Shown here one piece after another: positions 41,928 to 51,300 of a DNA stretch of 64,000 nucleotides. The notes beneath the pieces are model-generated. The model ran no database searches. It worked only from the letters and a program-made list of their open reading frames with translations, and was not told the DNA's origin. Position 1 is the first letter of the stretch. Each line of letters opens with the position of its first letter. The DNA is from Methylobacterium platani (GTDB taxonomy: Bacteria; Pseudomonadota; Alphaproteobacteria; Rhizobiales; Beijerinckiaceae): positions 20,588-84,587 of the forward strand of contig NZ_LWHQ01000019.1 in the NCBI RefSeq assembly GCF_001653715.1. The letters run 5' to 3'. The position numbers and the translations under genes are program-made.

Positions 41928-43924
41928 AGTGGATTAACGGGGTCATCGTCGTCGCGATCGGCCTGGCGCTGCACCTCACGTTCAGCCTGTTCCTTGCCCC
42001 GCTGGTCGGCGCCTTCTACGTCATCGAACCGGGCCATACGATGATGGTCCACGCCATGCGGGTGGCCGCCGTGGCGTTCCCCGCACTGGTGCTGTTTGCC
42101 GCTTCGGGCCTGACCCGGGCCGGCGACAGTGGCCGGGTGGTCGCAAGCTTCTCCTCGCTATTCCTGATCGTTCTTTGCGCTTGGACGGTCCGCGAGGAGA
42201 TCGCTCGTTTGAGCGCGCTCAATCCGCGAGCCGACGCCCGCGCGCTGCTCCGCCAGGCCGACATCCCGCTGTTCTGCGCGGTGTGCTTTGCGGGCTTCGT
42301 CGCCTTCATCGCGCCGGTCGTTTCACTGGTCCGGGTCCGCAAGACCACGCGCGGCTACAACAAGCCGGTTCGGTCGAAATCCGCGGCCCATGGCGACGCC
42401 GAATGGGCGCCGATGAAGCTCGCTGGTGAGCTGTTTCCGGAGGATGGTGCGCTGGTGCTCGGAGAGCTGTACCGGCCCGATCTCGACCCCAAGAACACCT
42501 CGCGGATGTTCAAGCCTGGCGATCGCAAGACGTGGGGTTCCGGCGGGCGCAAACCGCTGATGGGGTTCAACGCCGATCTCGGCTCCGGGCATGGGCTGAT
42601 CTTCTCGGGATCGGGCGGGTTCAAGACAACCGGTACCGTGATCCCGATGCTGCTGTCGTGCCCATGGAACACCGTCGTGCTGGACCCCTCGACCGAGTTG
42701 CATCCGATGCTCGCCGAGTATCGAGAAACGATGCAGGGTCCGAGCAACCGTCGGCGGGTGTTCTGCATCACGCCGACGGATCCCAAGAGCGGGTTCAACG
42801 TGCTCGACTGGATCGGGCGGGGTGAGAACTCGGCCGAGAAGGACATCGCCGCCGTGGTCGGCTGGATCGCCACCGGCCAGGTCAAGCGCGCCGATCCCAA
42901 CGACTTCTTCCGAAATTCGGCGCTCCAACTCATTCGCGGGGTGCTCGCCCACATCTGCCTCAACCGGGGTTTCGATGCGACCCGGCCGCGCACGTTGCGC
43001 ACCCTGCGCGAGCTGATCTCGCAGGCTGAGCCTGACTTCCTGGAGTACCTGAGCCGGATCCTCAGGGCCGAGGAAAAGGACTCGTTTGCCGCGCTGGCGC
43101 TGGGCCCGTTCAAGTCGATGACGCCTCAAACATTCTCCGGCGTTTACGCCACCGCGGCCGATCTGACGAACTGGTTGTCGTTCAAGGAATACGCCGCCAT
43201 CGTGTCGGGCGGGAAGTTCTCCAGCCTCGACCTTGTCGAGAGCGATATCGACGTGTTCGTCGCGCTCGACCTTCAGACGCTTCAGGATTACCCGGGCCTT
43301 GCCCGGGTCATCATCGGCGGGCTGATGAACACGCTCTACCATGCCAACGGTGAGGTGAAAGATCGCGTCGCGTTCATCCTCGACGAGGCGGCACGGCTCG
43401 GCAACATGAGCCTGCTCGAGGTCGCCCGCGACGCCGGCCGCAAATACGGCATCGTGCTCGTGATGGTGTACCAGGCGCTGGGCCAGCTTCGCCAGCAATG
43501 GGGCGACAAGGATGCCGTCTCGGCGTGGTTCGAGTCGACCTCGTGGCAGAGCTTCTCGGCCGTCACCGACGTCGAAACGGCCAAGGCGCTGTCGGAGCGC
43601 TGCGGGTACTTCACGCAGGAGACCATTTCGTTCAGCCAGCAGGCTCGTTCGGGCGGCAAGGGCTCGGGCGGAGTGAGCGTGTCGGCCTCGACCTCGCTCC
43701 ACAAACGGGCGCTCATTATGCCCGATGAGATCATCAACACCATGAGGCGCGACGAGCAGATCCTGTGCGTGCCTGGCATCGAGCCGATCCGGTGCGGACG
43801 CGCGATCTATTTCCGACGCGACGACATGAAGAAGCTCGTCAAGGAGAACCGCTTCTTCGCTCGTGAAAGCCAGGAAGCGGATGATTACCGAACCGAGATT
43901 GAGGCGAGCCAACAGGCGGCCTGA
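41924..43924 (+). CDS. traG: TraG, VirD4-type coupling protein
   Basis: A 666-aa coupling ATPase. Three to four N-terminal membrane helices (residues 1-145) precede the motor domain. Walker A-like GSGGFKTT lies near residues 229-236. AFILDEAARLGNM gives Walker B, and LVMVYQALGQL follows. It has the Ti TraG form of P-loop. It links the TraA relaxosome to the type IVB channel, which normally uses DotL/TrbC; here it pairs with DotM-like and DotL-like proteins encoded elsewhere in the cluster. A strong hairpin follows. Confidence 0.9.
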   Translation: MKWINGVIVVAIGLALHLTFSLFLAPLVGAFYVIEPGHTMMVHAMRVAAVAFPALVLFAASGLTRAGDSGRVVASFSSLFLIVLCAWTVREEIARLSALNPRADARALLRQADIPLFCAVCFAGFVAFIAPVVSLVRVRKTTRGYNKPVRSKSAAHGDAEWAPMKLAGELFPEDGALVLGELYRPDLDPKNTSRMFKPGDRKTWGSGGRKPLMGFNADLGSGHGLIFSGSGGFKTTGTVIPMLLSCPWNTVVLDPSTELHPMLAEYRETMQGPSNRRRVFCITPTDPKSGFNVLDWIGRGENSAEKDIAAVVGWIATGQVKRADPNDFFRNSALQLIRGVLAHICLNRGFDATRPRTLRTLRELISQAEPDFLEYLSRILRAEEKDSFAALALGPFKSMTPQTFSGVYATAADLTNWLSFKEYAAIVSGGKFSSLDLVESDIDVFVALDLQTLQDYPGLARVIIGGLMNTLYHANGEVKDRVAFILDEAARLGNMSLLEVARDAGRKYGIVLVMVYQALGQLRQQWGDKDAVSAWFESTSWQSFSAVTDVETAKALSERCGYFTQETISFSQQARSGGKGSGGVSVSASTSLHKRALIMPDEIINTMRRDEQILCVPGIEPIRCGRAIYFRRDDMKKLVKENRFFARESQEADDYRTEIEASQQAA

Positions 43925-43975
43925 CGGGCCGCTCGCCGCGTCGCCGGACGCGGCGAAACCCGTCCAATCGGACGG

Positions 43976-44007
43976 TTCGGCGGGCGCCCGAACGGGTGCC
44001 CGCCGAA
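43976..44007. terminator. Hairpin after traG
   Basis: Arms TTCGGCGGGCGCCC and GGGTGCCCGCCGAA pair over 14 positions with one mismatch, loop GAAC. A second hairpin, GGCCGCCC-GTT-GGGCGGCC (44063-44081), and a GGGGTTTT tract follow before the convergent small gene, so the region separates the two transcripts. Confidence 0.6.
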
Positions 44008-44096
44008 GGCTTGTCCGGCGCGCTACGAACCAGGGTAAGGCACCCCGATCTCCGGGGTAGAAGGCCGCCCGTTGGGCGGCCCTGGAGGAGGGGGTT

Positions 44097-44270
44097 TTAG
44101 CCCTCCGGGGTGAGCTGGGCGACCCGGGTCTGGGCGGCCTTCAGCTCGGCCTGAATGGTGCGCCGCTCGCGCGGGCAGGAGATGGAGGCCAGCTCGGCCT
44201 GGAGTTCCGCAACGTGGGTCACGAGGGCGTAGCGGGCGTGGGCGGGGAGGGTCGAGGTGGGGCGCGGCAT
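44097..44270 (-). CDS. 57-aa helical protein, copy 1
   Basis: MPRPTSTLPAHARYALVTHV..., 57 residues ending QLTPEG. Start ATG 44270 is chosen because the conserved leader repeat ends just upstream, and AGGA lies at fitting distance. The protein is a helical hairpin with heptad-like spacing (HVAELQAELASI, then RRTIQAELKAAQTRVAQL). A second gene of the same length and pattern lies at 44848-45021. No known function; a small protein made early after DNA entry is an inference from oriT polarity. Confidence 0.55.
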   Translation of the reverse strand: MPRPTSTLPAHARYALVTHVAELQAELASISCPRERRTIQAELKAAQTRVAQLTPEG

Positions 44271-44277
44271 CGGCTGG

Positions 44278-44525
44278 GTTCCTGTGGCGCTCGGGACCGT
44301 CCCTGCGCGATGCGACCCACCAAACAGGCGGCGGCTCCGCCTGCACCCCGCAGGGGCCGGAGCGCAGCGGAGGACCGGCCGGACTGACGATTTTGTTTCG
44401 CGAGGAATGACGCGAAGCGGCAGGGGAAAATCGTCTGGCCGGACGGTTGCGGGCGGAGACGCCGTCTGTTCCCTTGTCGCCATCGTGTAGGGACGGTCCG
44501 ACGCTGTGGCGAACGTCGGCGCCGC
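44278..44525 (-). repeat. Structured leader repeat, copy 1
   Basis: About 245 bp that align almost without gaps to 45029-45275. The core (about 44380-44450) is a long hairpin: outer arms GACGATTTT and AAAATCGTC, extended outward by CCGGCC/GGCCGG, inner arms TTCGCG and CGCGAA. It ends 7 bp before the start codon of the 57-aa gene on the minus strand. A long frame crosses it, but differences between the copies do not look like coding constraint. Confidence 0.7.
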
Positions 44526-44847
44526 GCTTCACCGCCGGTTCCGCTTGGGGCGGATCGACCGGACGCCGGGCTTGCCGGATGGGGCGCGGTGGCCGGCTCG
44601 TGACCCTCGCTGCTGCTCCCGTTTGGCGCGGGAGGGCGCCCTCCACCGCGCCGCCGCCGCTCGTGATGGCGCCCGCTCCGGACGCCTCCAGCCTCGCGGC
44701 CTGACCAGGAAGGCTGCCCTCGCCGGGGAGGAGCGCTTCCAGCCTGACGCCGATACCTCCACGATCCGGTTGCCGCTAAAAGCCGAGCTTCTCGTTCTCT
44801 CGAAAACGGCGAAGGGTCGGCTCATGCCGACCCTCGTGGCGGCTCGC
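44526..44847. other. Upstream part of duplicated unit 1; no gene seen
   Basis: No supported gene. A block near 44700-44765 (CTGACCAGGAAGGCT..., then GGGGAGGAGC) is similar to 45357-45420, so the duplication covers upstream block, leader and small gene as one unit of roughly 750 bp. Confidence 0.4.
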
Positions 44848-45021
44848 TCAGGCCCCCGGTGGGAGGTCGTCGATCGCGGCCTGGACCTCCTCGATGCATT
44901 CCGCCACGACCCGCCGCGCGGCCAGGTCGGTGAGAGAGTTCATCTCCGCATTCATCGAGGCCAGGATCGCCTGGAGGTTCGCGCGAAGACCTGACTGAGG
45001 GGTGTTGGTGGAGAGGAGCAT
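44848..45021 (-). CDS. 57-aa helical protein, copy 2
   Basis: MLLSTNTPQSGLRANLQAIL..., 57 residues ending DDLPPGA, starting at ATG 45021 with GGAG nearby. It has the same length and helix-turn-helix-like spacing as the 44097 protein, and shared positions (T-T near the start, an E-S pair in mid-helix, R...AE...Q and a final L-P), but overall identity is low. The leader in front is far better conserved than the protein. Function unknown. Confidence 0.55.
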   Translation of the reverse strand: MLLSTNTPQSGLRANLQAILASMNAEMNSLTDLAARRVVAECIEEVQAAIDDLPPGA

Positions 45022-45028
45022 CGGGTTG

Positions 45029-45275
45029 GTTTCCCTGGCGCTCGGGACCGTCCCGGCGCGATGCGACCCCCCAAACAGGCGACGGCGCCGCCCGCACCCC
45101 GTCGGGGCCGGAGCGCAGCGGAGGACCGGCCGGTCTGGCGATTTTGTTCCGCGAGGAATGGCGCGTAGCGGCAGGGGAAAATCGTCCGGCCGGACGGTTG
45201 CGAGCGGAGACGGAGTCTGTTCCCTCGTCGCCATCGTCGTTGGACGGTTCGACGCCGTGGTGAACGTCGCGACCG
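45029..45275 (-). repeat. Structured leader repeat, copy 2
   Basis: Second copy of the 44278-44525 element, ending 7 bp before the 57-aa copy 2 start. The hairpin core (about 45130-45205) has outer arms GGCGATTTT and AAAATCGTC; the base change A to G leaves a G-T pair, so pairing is kept. The outer CCGGCCG/CGGCCGG arms are perfect here. Confidence 0.7.
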
Positions 45276-45558
45276 CGCCTTCTCCTGCGCCGTTCGCAAG
45301 GGTTGGGTCGGCCGCATGGTGGCTCCCGCCAGATGGGGGATGTGACCGCCTTACGGCATGACCAGGCGCGTGGCTCGCGTTGGGGAGGAGCTCTTCGAAC
45401 CCGGCACAGATCGGCAACGGTTCAGTGCTGACCCGACCTTCTCAGCGTGCTACCTTGCGGCAGACAGGCACAACTCAGGGGCAACCGTGGCCGCCAACCC
45501 GCTCGCGCCGTTCACCTGCCCCAAGGCCTCGGCCGCGCCTCTTCCGCCGTCTTCCTGG

Positions 45559-45957
45559 ATGACCATCAAGGCGATTTTCGAGGGCTCCACCTCGCTTCGG
45601 TTTGAAGTCGGCGAGCCTGCCGATCTGCGCCTCACGCTGACCATCAGTGGAGGGTCCGTCTCGGCCACCGGCATCGACGACGTCGGGGAGCTGATAGAGG
45701 GTTTCCAGCTTGACGGGGAAGCCATCGTGTTCTGCGATCGCTCGAGCTTCACGCTGGTTCAGACCGGTGACACCGTCATCTACCGCGACGCCGAAGAGCT
45801 GATCCCCATCCCCCGCGGGGCCTACGATCGCGTGGCCGCACTCGTGACCGATCTCATCCAAGATCGGCACGTGCAGGACGTCTTCGAAGAGGCCTGTCTG
45901 CGGCTCGCCAAGGAGGCGAGAGAGGCCGCCTGGCTCCCGAGCCACGACGGGTTATAG
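45559..45957 (+). CDS. Hypothetical protein
   Basis: A 132-aa protein from ATG 45559 (MTIKAIFEGSTSLRFEVGEPADLRLTL...). The first half looks beta-rich and the C-terminal 50 residues helical (YDRVAALVTDLIQDRHVQDVFEEACLRLAKEAREAAWL). The frame is open further upstream, to about 45358, but that part overlaps the duplicated block and has no protein-like character. No family is recognised. It is one of few plus-strand genes in the presumed leading region and converges on the DUF2493 gene. Confidence 0.55.
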   Translation: MTIKAIFEGSTSLRFEVGEPADLRLTLTISGGSVSATGIDDVGELIEGFQLDGEAIVFCDRSSFTLVQTGDTVIYRDAEELIPIPRGAYDRVAALVTDLIQDRHVQDVFEEACLRLAKEAREAAWLPSHDGL

Positions 45958-45996
45958 CGGCCCGAGCACGGGCCGCCCGTCCGCGGGGACCGGCGC

Positions 45997-46923
45997 TCAC
46001 GCGCCGGCCTTCACGTTCCGCTGGACGGGGATTCCCTTCGCCATCGCCTTGTCGGCGAGGTTGTCGGAGATCCCGCCGCCCGGGAAGTGCACGATCCCGA
46101 TCGGTGCCTGCTCCAGGATCTGGTCGTTGCGCCGGAAGGGCGCCGCCTTGCTGTGGCGCTTCCAGTCCGGCTTGAACACCACCTGGGCGACCTTGCGGTT
46201 CTCCGCCCACTTCGCGGCGATCAGCTCGGCGCCCTCGCCGCCACCGTGCATCAGCACCATGTCGGGGTACTTGGCCCTGACGCGGTCCAGGGTGTCCCAG
46301 ATCACCGACACGTCCTGGAACTGCTTGCCGCCCGTGAAGGCGATCCGGGTGCCCTGCGGCAGGTGGATCTCGGTCTCGGCCCGGCGCCGGGCGCTGATGA
46401 AGTCGCGGCTGTCGATCATCGCCGCGGTCATCGTCGCGCGGTTCACCTGCGAGCCGGAGCGGGGGCGCCAGAGCGACTTGGTGATCCGGGTGAACCGGTG
46501 GGCGGCCGCGTCGCGGGCGTACTCGAAGGCGTTGCGGCGCTCCGAGAGGGTCTGCCCGAGGGCGATCAGCCGTTCCAGCTCGACCGAGAGCACCTCGCTG
46601 CCGTCCTGCTCGCGCTGGCTCTGGCGCTGCGCCTGCTCGTTCTCGTCGAGCTTGCGCTCGATCATCTCGACCCGGCGGTGGAAGACGTTCACGGCCCCCC
46701 ACAGCACGTCCTCGAGGTCGTCTTCCAGGCGGGTGCCAGCGAACGCCTCCCCGAGCGCGGACATCGCCACAAAGAGGGCATGGTCCAGTTTGCTGGAGTG
46801 GGGCAGGGGCCGGGGATCGTCGTGCTCCTCGAACGGGCGGTAGCCGGTGACCGCGAGCTCCTCGAGCAGGGTCGGATCGGGCTGCATGTCGTCGTCGAGG
46901 TCGCGGGTGAGGTGGTCGAGCAT
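45997..46923 (-). CDS. DUF2493 (SLOG-superfamily) protein
   Basis: A 308-aa protein. The C-terminal domain (about residues 190-305) is DUF2493/YspA-like: RIAFTGGKQFQDVSVIWDTLD, then DMVLMHGGGEGAELIAAKWAE and IGIVHFPGGGISDNLADKA. This is a Rossmann-like SLOG fold thought to bind nucleotide-derived ligands. The N-terminal half is helical and typical of the plasmid-borne versions. These genes are frequent beside strawberry-notch helicase and Toprim genes on alphaproteobacterial plasmids; a role in plasmid establishment or defence interplay is inferred. A leader repeat lies upstream. Confidence 0.78.
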   Translation of the reverse strand: MLDHLTRDLDDDMQPDPTLLEELAVTGYRPFEEHDDPRPLPHSSKLDHALFVAMSALGEAFAGTRLEDDLEDVLWGAVNVFHRRVEMIERKLDENEQAQRQSQREQDGSEVLSVELERLIALGQTLSERRNAFEYARDAAAHRFTRITKSLWRPRSGSQVNRATMTAAMIDSRDFISARRRAETEIHLPQGTRIAFTGGKQFQDVSVIWDTLDRVRAKYPDMVLMHGGGEGAELIAAKWAENRKVAQVVFKPDWKRHSKAAPFRRNDQILEQAPIGIVHFPGGGISDNLADKAMAKGIPVQRNVKAGA

Positions 46924-46974
46924 CGCAGGCTCCTTCAGGGGTCCGGGGACCGCGTCCATCGCGGCCTTCATGGC

Positions 46975-47175
46975 GACCCAAGGCCGGGCTCGGGGGCCTG
47001 GCGCACCCGCGCGAGGATCCGCATCGCACCCTGGCGATGCGGCCGCGCGGGCCGGAGCGTCAGCGGAGGACGGCTCGACGGCCGTCGATTTTGCTTCGCG
47101 ATGCAAAGCCGCCGTAGGCGGCGGCGGAAAATCGTCGGACGTTGGCCGTTGCGCCGAAGGTTTCCCGACCCGGCA
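46975..47175 (-). repeat. Structured leader repeat, copy 3 (diverged)
   Basis: Shares with copies 1 and 2 the blocks GGCCGGAGCG-CAGCGGAGGA, CGATTTTG, TTCGCGA and GGCGGAAAATCGTC in the same order. Arms CGATTTT/AAAATCG form the core, with a different inner stem GCCGCC-GTA-GGCGGC. It lies about 50 bp before the DUF2493 gene start on the minus strand. Confidence 0.6.
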
Positions 47176-47263
47176 TCAGTCGCCCTCTAAGAAGGCCGTG
47201 GACGCCGGCTCTCTCGCGGCCCGGGCCTGCCTGTGGTTCGATCTCAACCAGGCAGGAGGCTGG

Positions 47264-48325
47264 TCAGGCGGCCATCGCCTCCTCGAACTGGAGGTAGGCC
47301 ACCGCGTCGTTTGGATCGAGCTGGGGCGCGAGATGCAGGGCGAGATCGCGCGGGCCGAGGTGGCACAGGTCGGTGTTGAAGTCGTCCTCGCGGGGATCGA
47401 GGTCGCTCACCAGGATGCCCGCGGCCTCGGCGCGCTGGCGCAGGGTCGCAGCGCCCTGCCTGCCGGCTGGATCGTCGTCGCGGGCGATGTAGAGGTGGCG
47501 CAGGCCGGGAGGAAGGATCAGGGCACCGAGGTGGGCCCCCGACAGGGCGGCGACGTGCGGCACGGCCGGCAGGACGCGCTGGACCGACAGCACCGTCTCC
47601 GCGCCCTCGCCGGCCACCATCAGGTCGGGCACCGTGCCGGGAAACCGCGCCCCATGGCCGAGCTGGTTGCCGAGGGTCCGCCGCTGGTCGCGCACAGCGG
47701 CCTTGCCGCGCCCGTCCGGAGCGAGCCAGGTCCGGCCGACCGCAGTCACGGCGCCCGTCAGGTCGGTGACGCTGGCGACCAGCGCCGGGTGGTAGGTGTC
47801 CGGTCCCGCCGGCTCCTTGGCCGAGGGCCGGTACAGGCAGCGCGGGTGGAACCGCAGGGCAGCCTGGTCGAGCGCGTGGCCGAGCCCGCGTGAGCGCAGG
47901 TAGGCCGCAGCGACGGTGCCGGGCACCGGCCGGCCGTAGCGCAGCATGCGACGGGCCGACTCGACCGTATCGCGGGCCGCAGGCAGCGGGCGATCCCGCT
48001 CCGGCACGGGCTGGTGAGGCATGCTCAGGAACGCCCGTGCTTCCGAGAGGGCCGCCTTCCAGTCCTCGTTGTTCTGGAGCCGGATCACGTCGAGCAGGTC
48101 GCCGTGCTCGCCGGTCGCGCCGTCGGTCCACTTGCCCCGGGCGCCCTTGCCGGTGCTCGGCCCTGTCAGCCGAACGTACATCGATCCGCCCTCGGTGTTG
48201 AAGACGTCGCCGACGCACCACCAGCGGCCGTTCCGGTGGCCGTTCGAGAGGTAGCGCCGGCAGAACGCCTCGACGTTGTCGGCGAGTTGGCGGGAGAGAT
48301 CCGCGGCGGTGGGATGGATCGGCAT
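47264..48325 (-). CDS. Toprim-domain primase-like protein
   Basis: A 353-aa protein from ATG 48325. The N-terminal part (residues 1-100) has WWCVGDVFNTEGGSMYVRL and KWTDGATGEHGDLLDVIRL, a primase zinc-finger-like region without clear zinc cysteines. The C-terminal Toprim domain has DLMVAGEGAETVLSV (the catalytic glutamate) and HLYIARDDDPAGRQG (the DxD metal site). Plasmid Toprim proteins of this kind are thought to prime or protect incoming single-stranded DNA. It follows the big helicase on the same strand, 25 bp apart. Confidence 0.78.
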   Translation of the reverse strand: MPIHPTAADLSRQLADNVEAFCRRYLSNGHRNGRWWCVGDVFNTEGGSMYVRLTGPSTGKGARGKWTDGATGEHGDLLDVIRLQNNEDWKAALSEARAFLSMPHQPVPERDRPLPAARDTVESARRMLRYGRPVPGTVAAAYLRSRGLGHALDQAALRFHPRCLYRPSAKEPAGPDTYHPALVASVTDLTGAVTAVGRTWLAPDGRGKAAVRDQRRTLGNQLGHGARFPGTVPDLMVAGEGAETVLSVQRVLPAVPHVAALSGAHLGALILPPGLRHLYIARDDDPAGRQGAATLRQRAEAAGILVSDLDPREDDFNTDLCHLGPRDLALHLAPQLDPNDAVAYLQFEEAMAA

Positions 48326-48350
48326 GGTCGGCCTCCGTCGGGTTCGTGCA

Positions 48351-51300
48351 TTAAGCGTGAGCGTGAGCGGCGACGCAACGTAACAGTGCATAGCGGTCGA
48401 TGACGGCGGCCAGGATGGCGGCCCCATTCTCTCCGACCGGGATGAACAGACGCGTACGAAACGAGATCACTTCGGAGAACAGGCCGATCGTCTTCAAGGC
48501 CGCCCGCGCGTTCTCGCTCACCCCAATCAACTCGATGCGGTGTTCGCTCATCACCCGGACTCTCTTCACCTGAAGCCCGCCGGTGAGCTGGAGGCTGGCA
48601 CGGCCCCCGAGCACGGCCGCGTAGGCGTCGGCCGGGGCCATGGCGGTGCCGGCGCCGAGGTTGAGCTTCTCGCGGGTGACGTGCAGGTCCTGCGGGTCGA
48701 CCACGCGCCCGACGATGCGCTCGCCGGCGTCGGTCACGAGGCGGAACACCCGCATGTCGATGCCGGGCAGGCGATCCCAGATCGGCAGGAGCAGGCCGGT
48801 GACCACGTAGAGGGTGCGCTCGTCGAACTCGGGCAGGCTGGCAAGCTCGGCGCTCCAGGCCGCCGCGAAGGCCTCGGCCGATACCTCCTCGAACGAGGAG
48901 CGGGCATACTGGTCGCGGTCGAGGAGCTGGCGCTGGAGCGGGCGCACCAGGCGGACCCGCGCCACCACCGAGCCGTCCTCGCGCGTCTCGCTCGCCGCCT
49001 TCCCCATCAGCGCCGGCCGGCCGGACTTCGCGTTCACGACGGGGCGGTAGCCATCGGCGATCATGTCGAGCGCCGCGGCAAGGTCGAGCGGCCGGAGCCG
49101 GCGGCGCTCGGAGATGGTCAGGAGGTGGGTGTGCGCGCCGCTCGCCGGGTGGGTGTAGGCCACCTCGCGGTCGGTCACGGTGAAGGATTCAGCCGTCAGC
49201 ACCTCGACGCCGACGTCGTAGACGCCGGCCGAGATCGCGCCCTCGATCACCTGGGCCAACCGCTCCTCGAACGCCTCGAACAGGATGTTCTGGACCGCGA
49301 TGCGAAGCGCGAGAACGCGGTTGAGGAAGCGGCCGATCGGCGGCAGCTCGTCGAGGACGTGGCCGGCCTCGGAGGTGAGCGCAAGGCCCGTCATCGCCTC
49401 GAACACCTTGAGCGGGCAGCCCTCGATCTCGCCCCGCACGATCGCCCAATAGAGCTGGCGCAGCGCGGTGGCCGCGTACGGCCCTTCCAGGTTGTCCTCG
49501 GGCCGGAACAGGCCCTGACCACCGGTCTGGCGCTGGCCCCGCGTGATGGCCCCGAGCGTGTCGAGGCGGCGCGCGATGGTCGAGAGGAAGCGCTTCTCGC
49601 CCTTCACGCTGGTGGTGACCGGGCGAAACCGCGGCGGTTGCGCCTGGTTCGTCCGGTTGGTGCGGCCAAGCCCCTGCACGGCCGCATCGGCCTTCCAGCC
49701 GGCCTCGAGCAGGTAGTGCACGCGCAGGCGCTGGTTCTTCGCGCCCCGGTCGGCGTGGTAGCTCCGCCCGGTGCCTCCTGCATCGGAGAACACCAGGATC
49801 CGCTTCTCGTCGTCCTGGAAGGCCTGCGTCTCGGACAGGTTGGCGCTGCCAGGGCGGTTCTGGAGCACGAGGCGGTCGATCCCGTCCTTGCCCGCCTGGC
49901 GCACGATGCGGCGCGAGCGCCCGGTCACCTCGGCCACCACCTCGGTGCCGAAGTGGTGCAGGATCTGGTCGAGGGCCGACTGCACGGGTGCGAGCCCGCA
50001 CAGGTGCTCGATCAGGGCGTCACGGGTCTCGACGGCCTCACGGCACAGGACGGGCTGGCCGTCGGCATCGATCACCGGCCGGGACTCGATGTTACCGTCG
50101 GCGTCGGAGAACGGCTCGTAGAGCTGGGTCGGGAAGGCGTGCTTGAGGTAGTCGATGACGTACTCGCGCGGCGTGACGTCGACGTGGAGGTCGCCCCACT
50201 CCTCCGAGGGGATCTCGGCCAACCGCCGCTCCATCAGCGCCTCGCCGGTCGACACGATCTGCACGACCGCAGCGTAGCCGGCCTCGATCCCCGCCTCGAT
50301 CGCCGCGATCAGGCTCGGGCACTTCATTGCCGTGAGGAGGTGGTTGAAGAAGCGCTGCTTGCTCGACTCGAAGGCGGAGCGGGCAGCAGACTTGGCCGCG
50401 CGGTTCAACGTTCCGGATGTGCCGGTGACGCCCGAGGCCTTCAGCGCCGCGTCGAGGTTGGTGTGGATGACCTGGAAGGCGTCGGCGTAGTCGTCGTAGA
50501 TCGCCGTCTGCTCCGGGGTGAGCGCGTGCTCCAGCATCTCGACCTCGACGCCGGCGTAGGACAGCGAGCGGGCGGTGTAGAGGCCGAGCGCCTTCAGATC
50601 GCGCGCCAGCACCTCCATCGCGGCCAGGCCGCCCTGGTCCATCGCGGTGATGAAGTCCGACCGGGTGGGGAAGGGGAAGGCGCCGCCGCCCCACAGGCCG
50701 AGCCGGTGGGCGTAGGCCAGCTTCTCAACCGTGACCGCGCCGGTGGCCGAGACGTAGATCACCCGGGCATCCGGCAGGCGGTACTGAAGCGCGAGCCCGG
50801 CGCGGCCCTGCTGCGAAGCCTCGACCACGCCGCGATCGCCCGAGCCGGCGGCGGCGTTGGCGAGCGCGTGGGCCTCGTCGAGGGCGATCACGCCGTCGAA
50901 GTTCGGCCCGAGCCAGGCGAGGATCTGGTCGAGCCGCGAGCCGGACCCGTTCCGCCCGGCCCCGCGCAGGGTCGCGAAGGTCGTGAACAGGATGCCCTCG
51001 GACAGCGTCACCGGCTTGCCCGGCGCGTAGCGCCACAGCGGGACGATCTGGAGCGGCTCCTGGCCGAGGTGGCGCCAATCCCGCTGGGCATCCTCCAGCA
51101 GCGCCTCGTTCTTCGAGATCCAGAGCGCCTTGCGGCGCCCATGCATCCAGTTGTCGAGGATGACGCCGGCGACCTGGCGCCCCTTGCCCGCGCCGGTGCC
51201 GTCGCCGAGGAAGAAGCCCTGGCGGAAGCGCACCGCGCCCTCTGCGTCCTTGGCCGCGGCCGAGAGGAGCGTACCGGTCTCATCGACGGTCCAGTGACCG

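Noticed and set aside
44283..44483. N-terminal extension of the 57-aa copy 1 protein (and its equivalent in copy 2) through the leader repeat
   Set aside because: Both copies are open in this frame, but differences between them are mostly amino-acid changing, while base pairing is kept; a leader fits better than coding.
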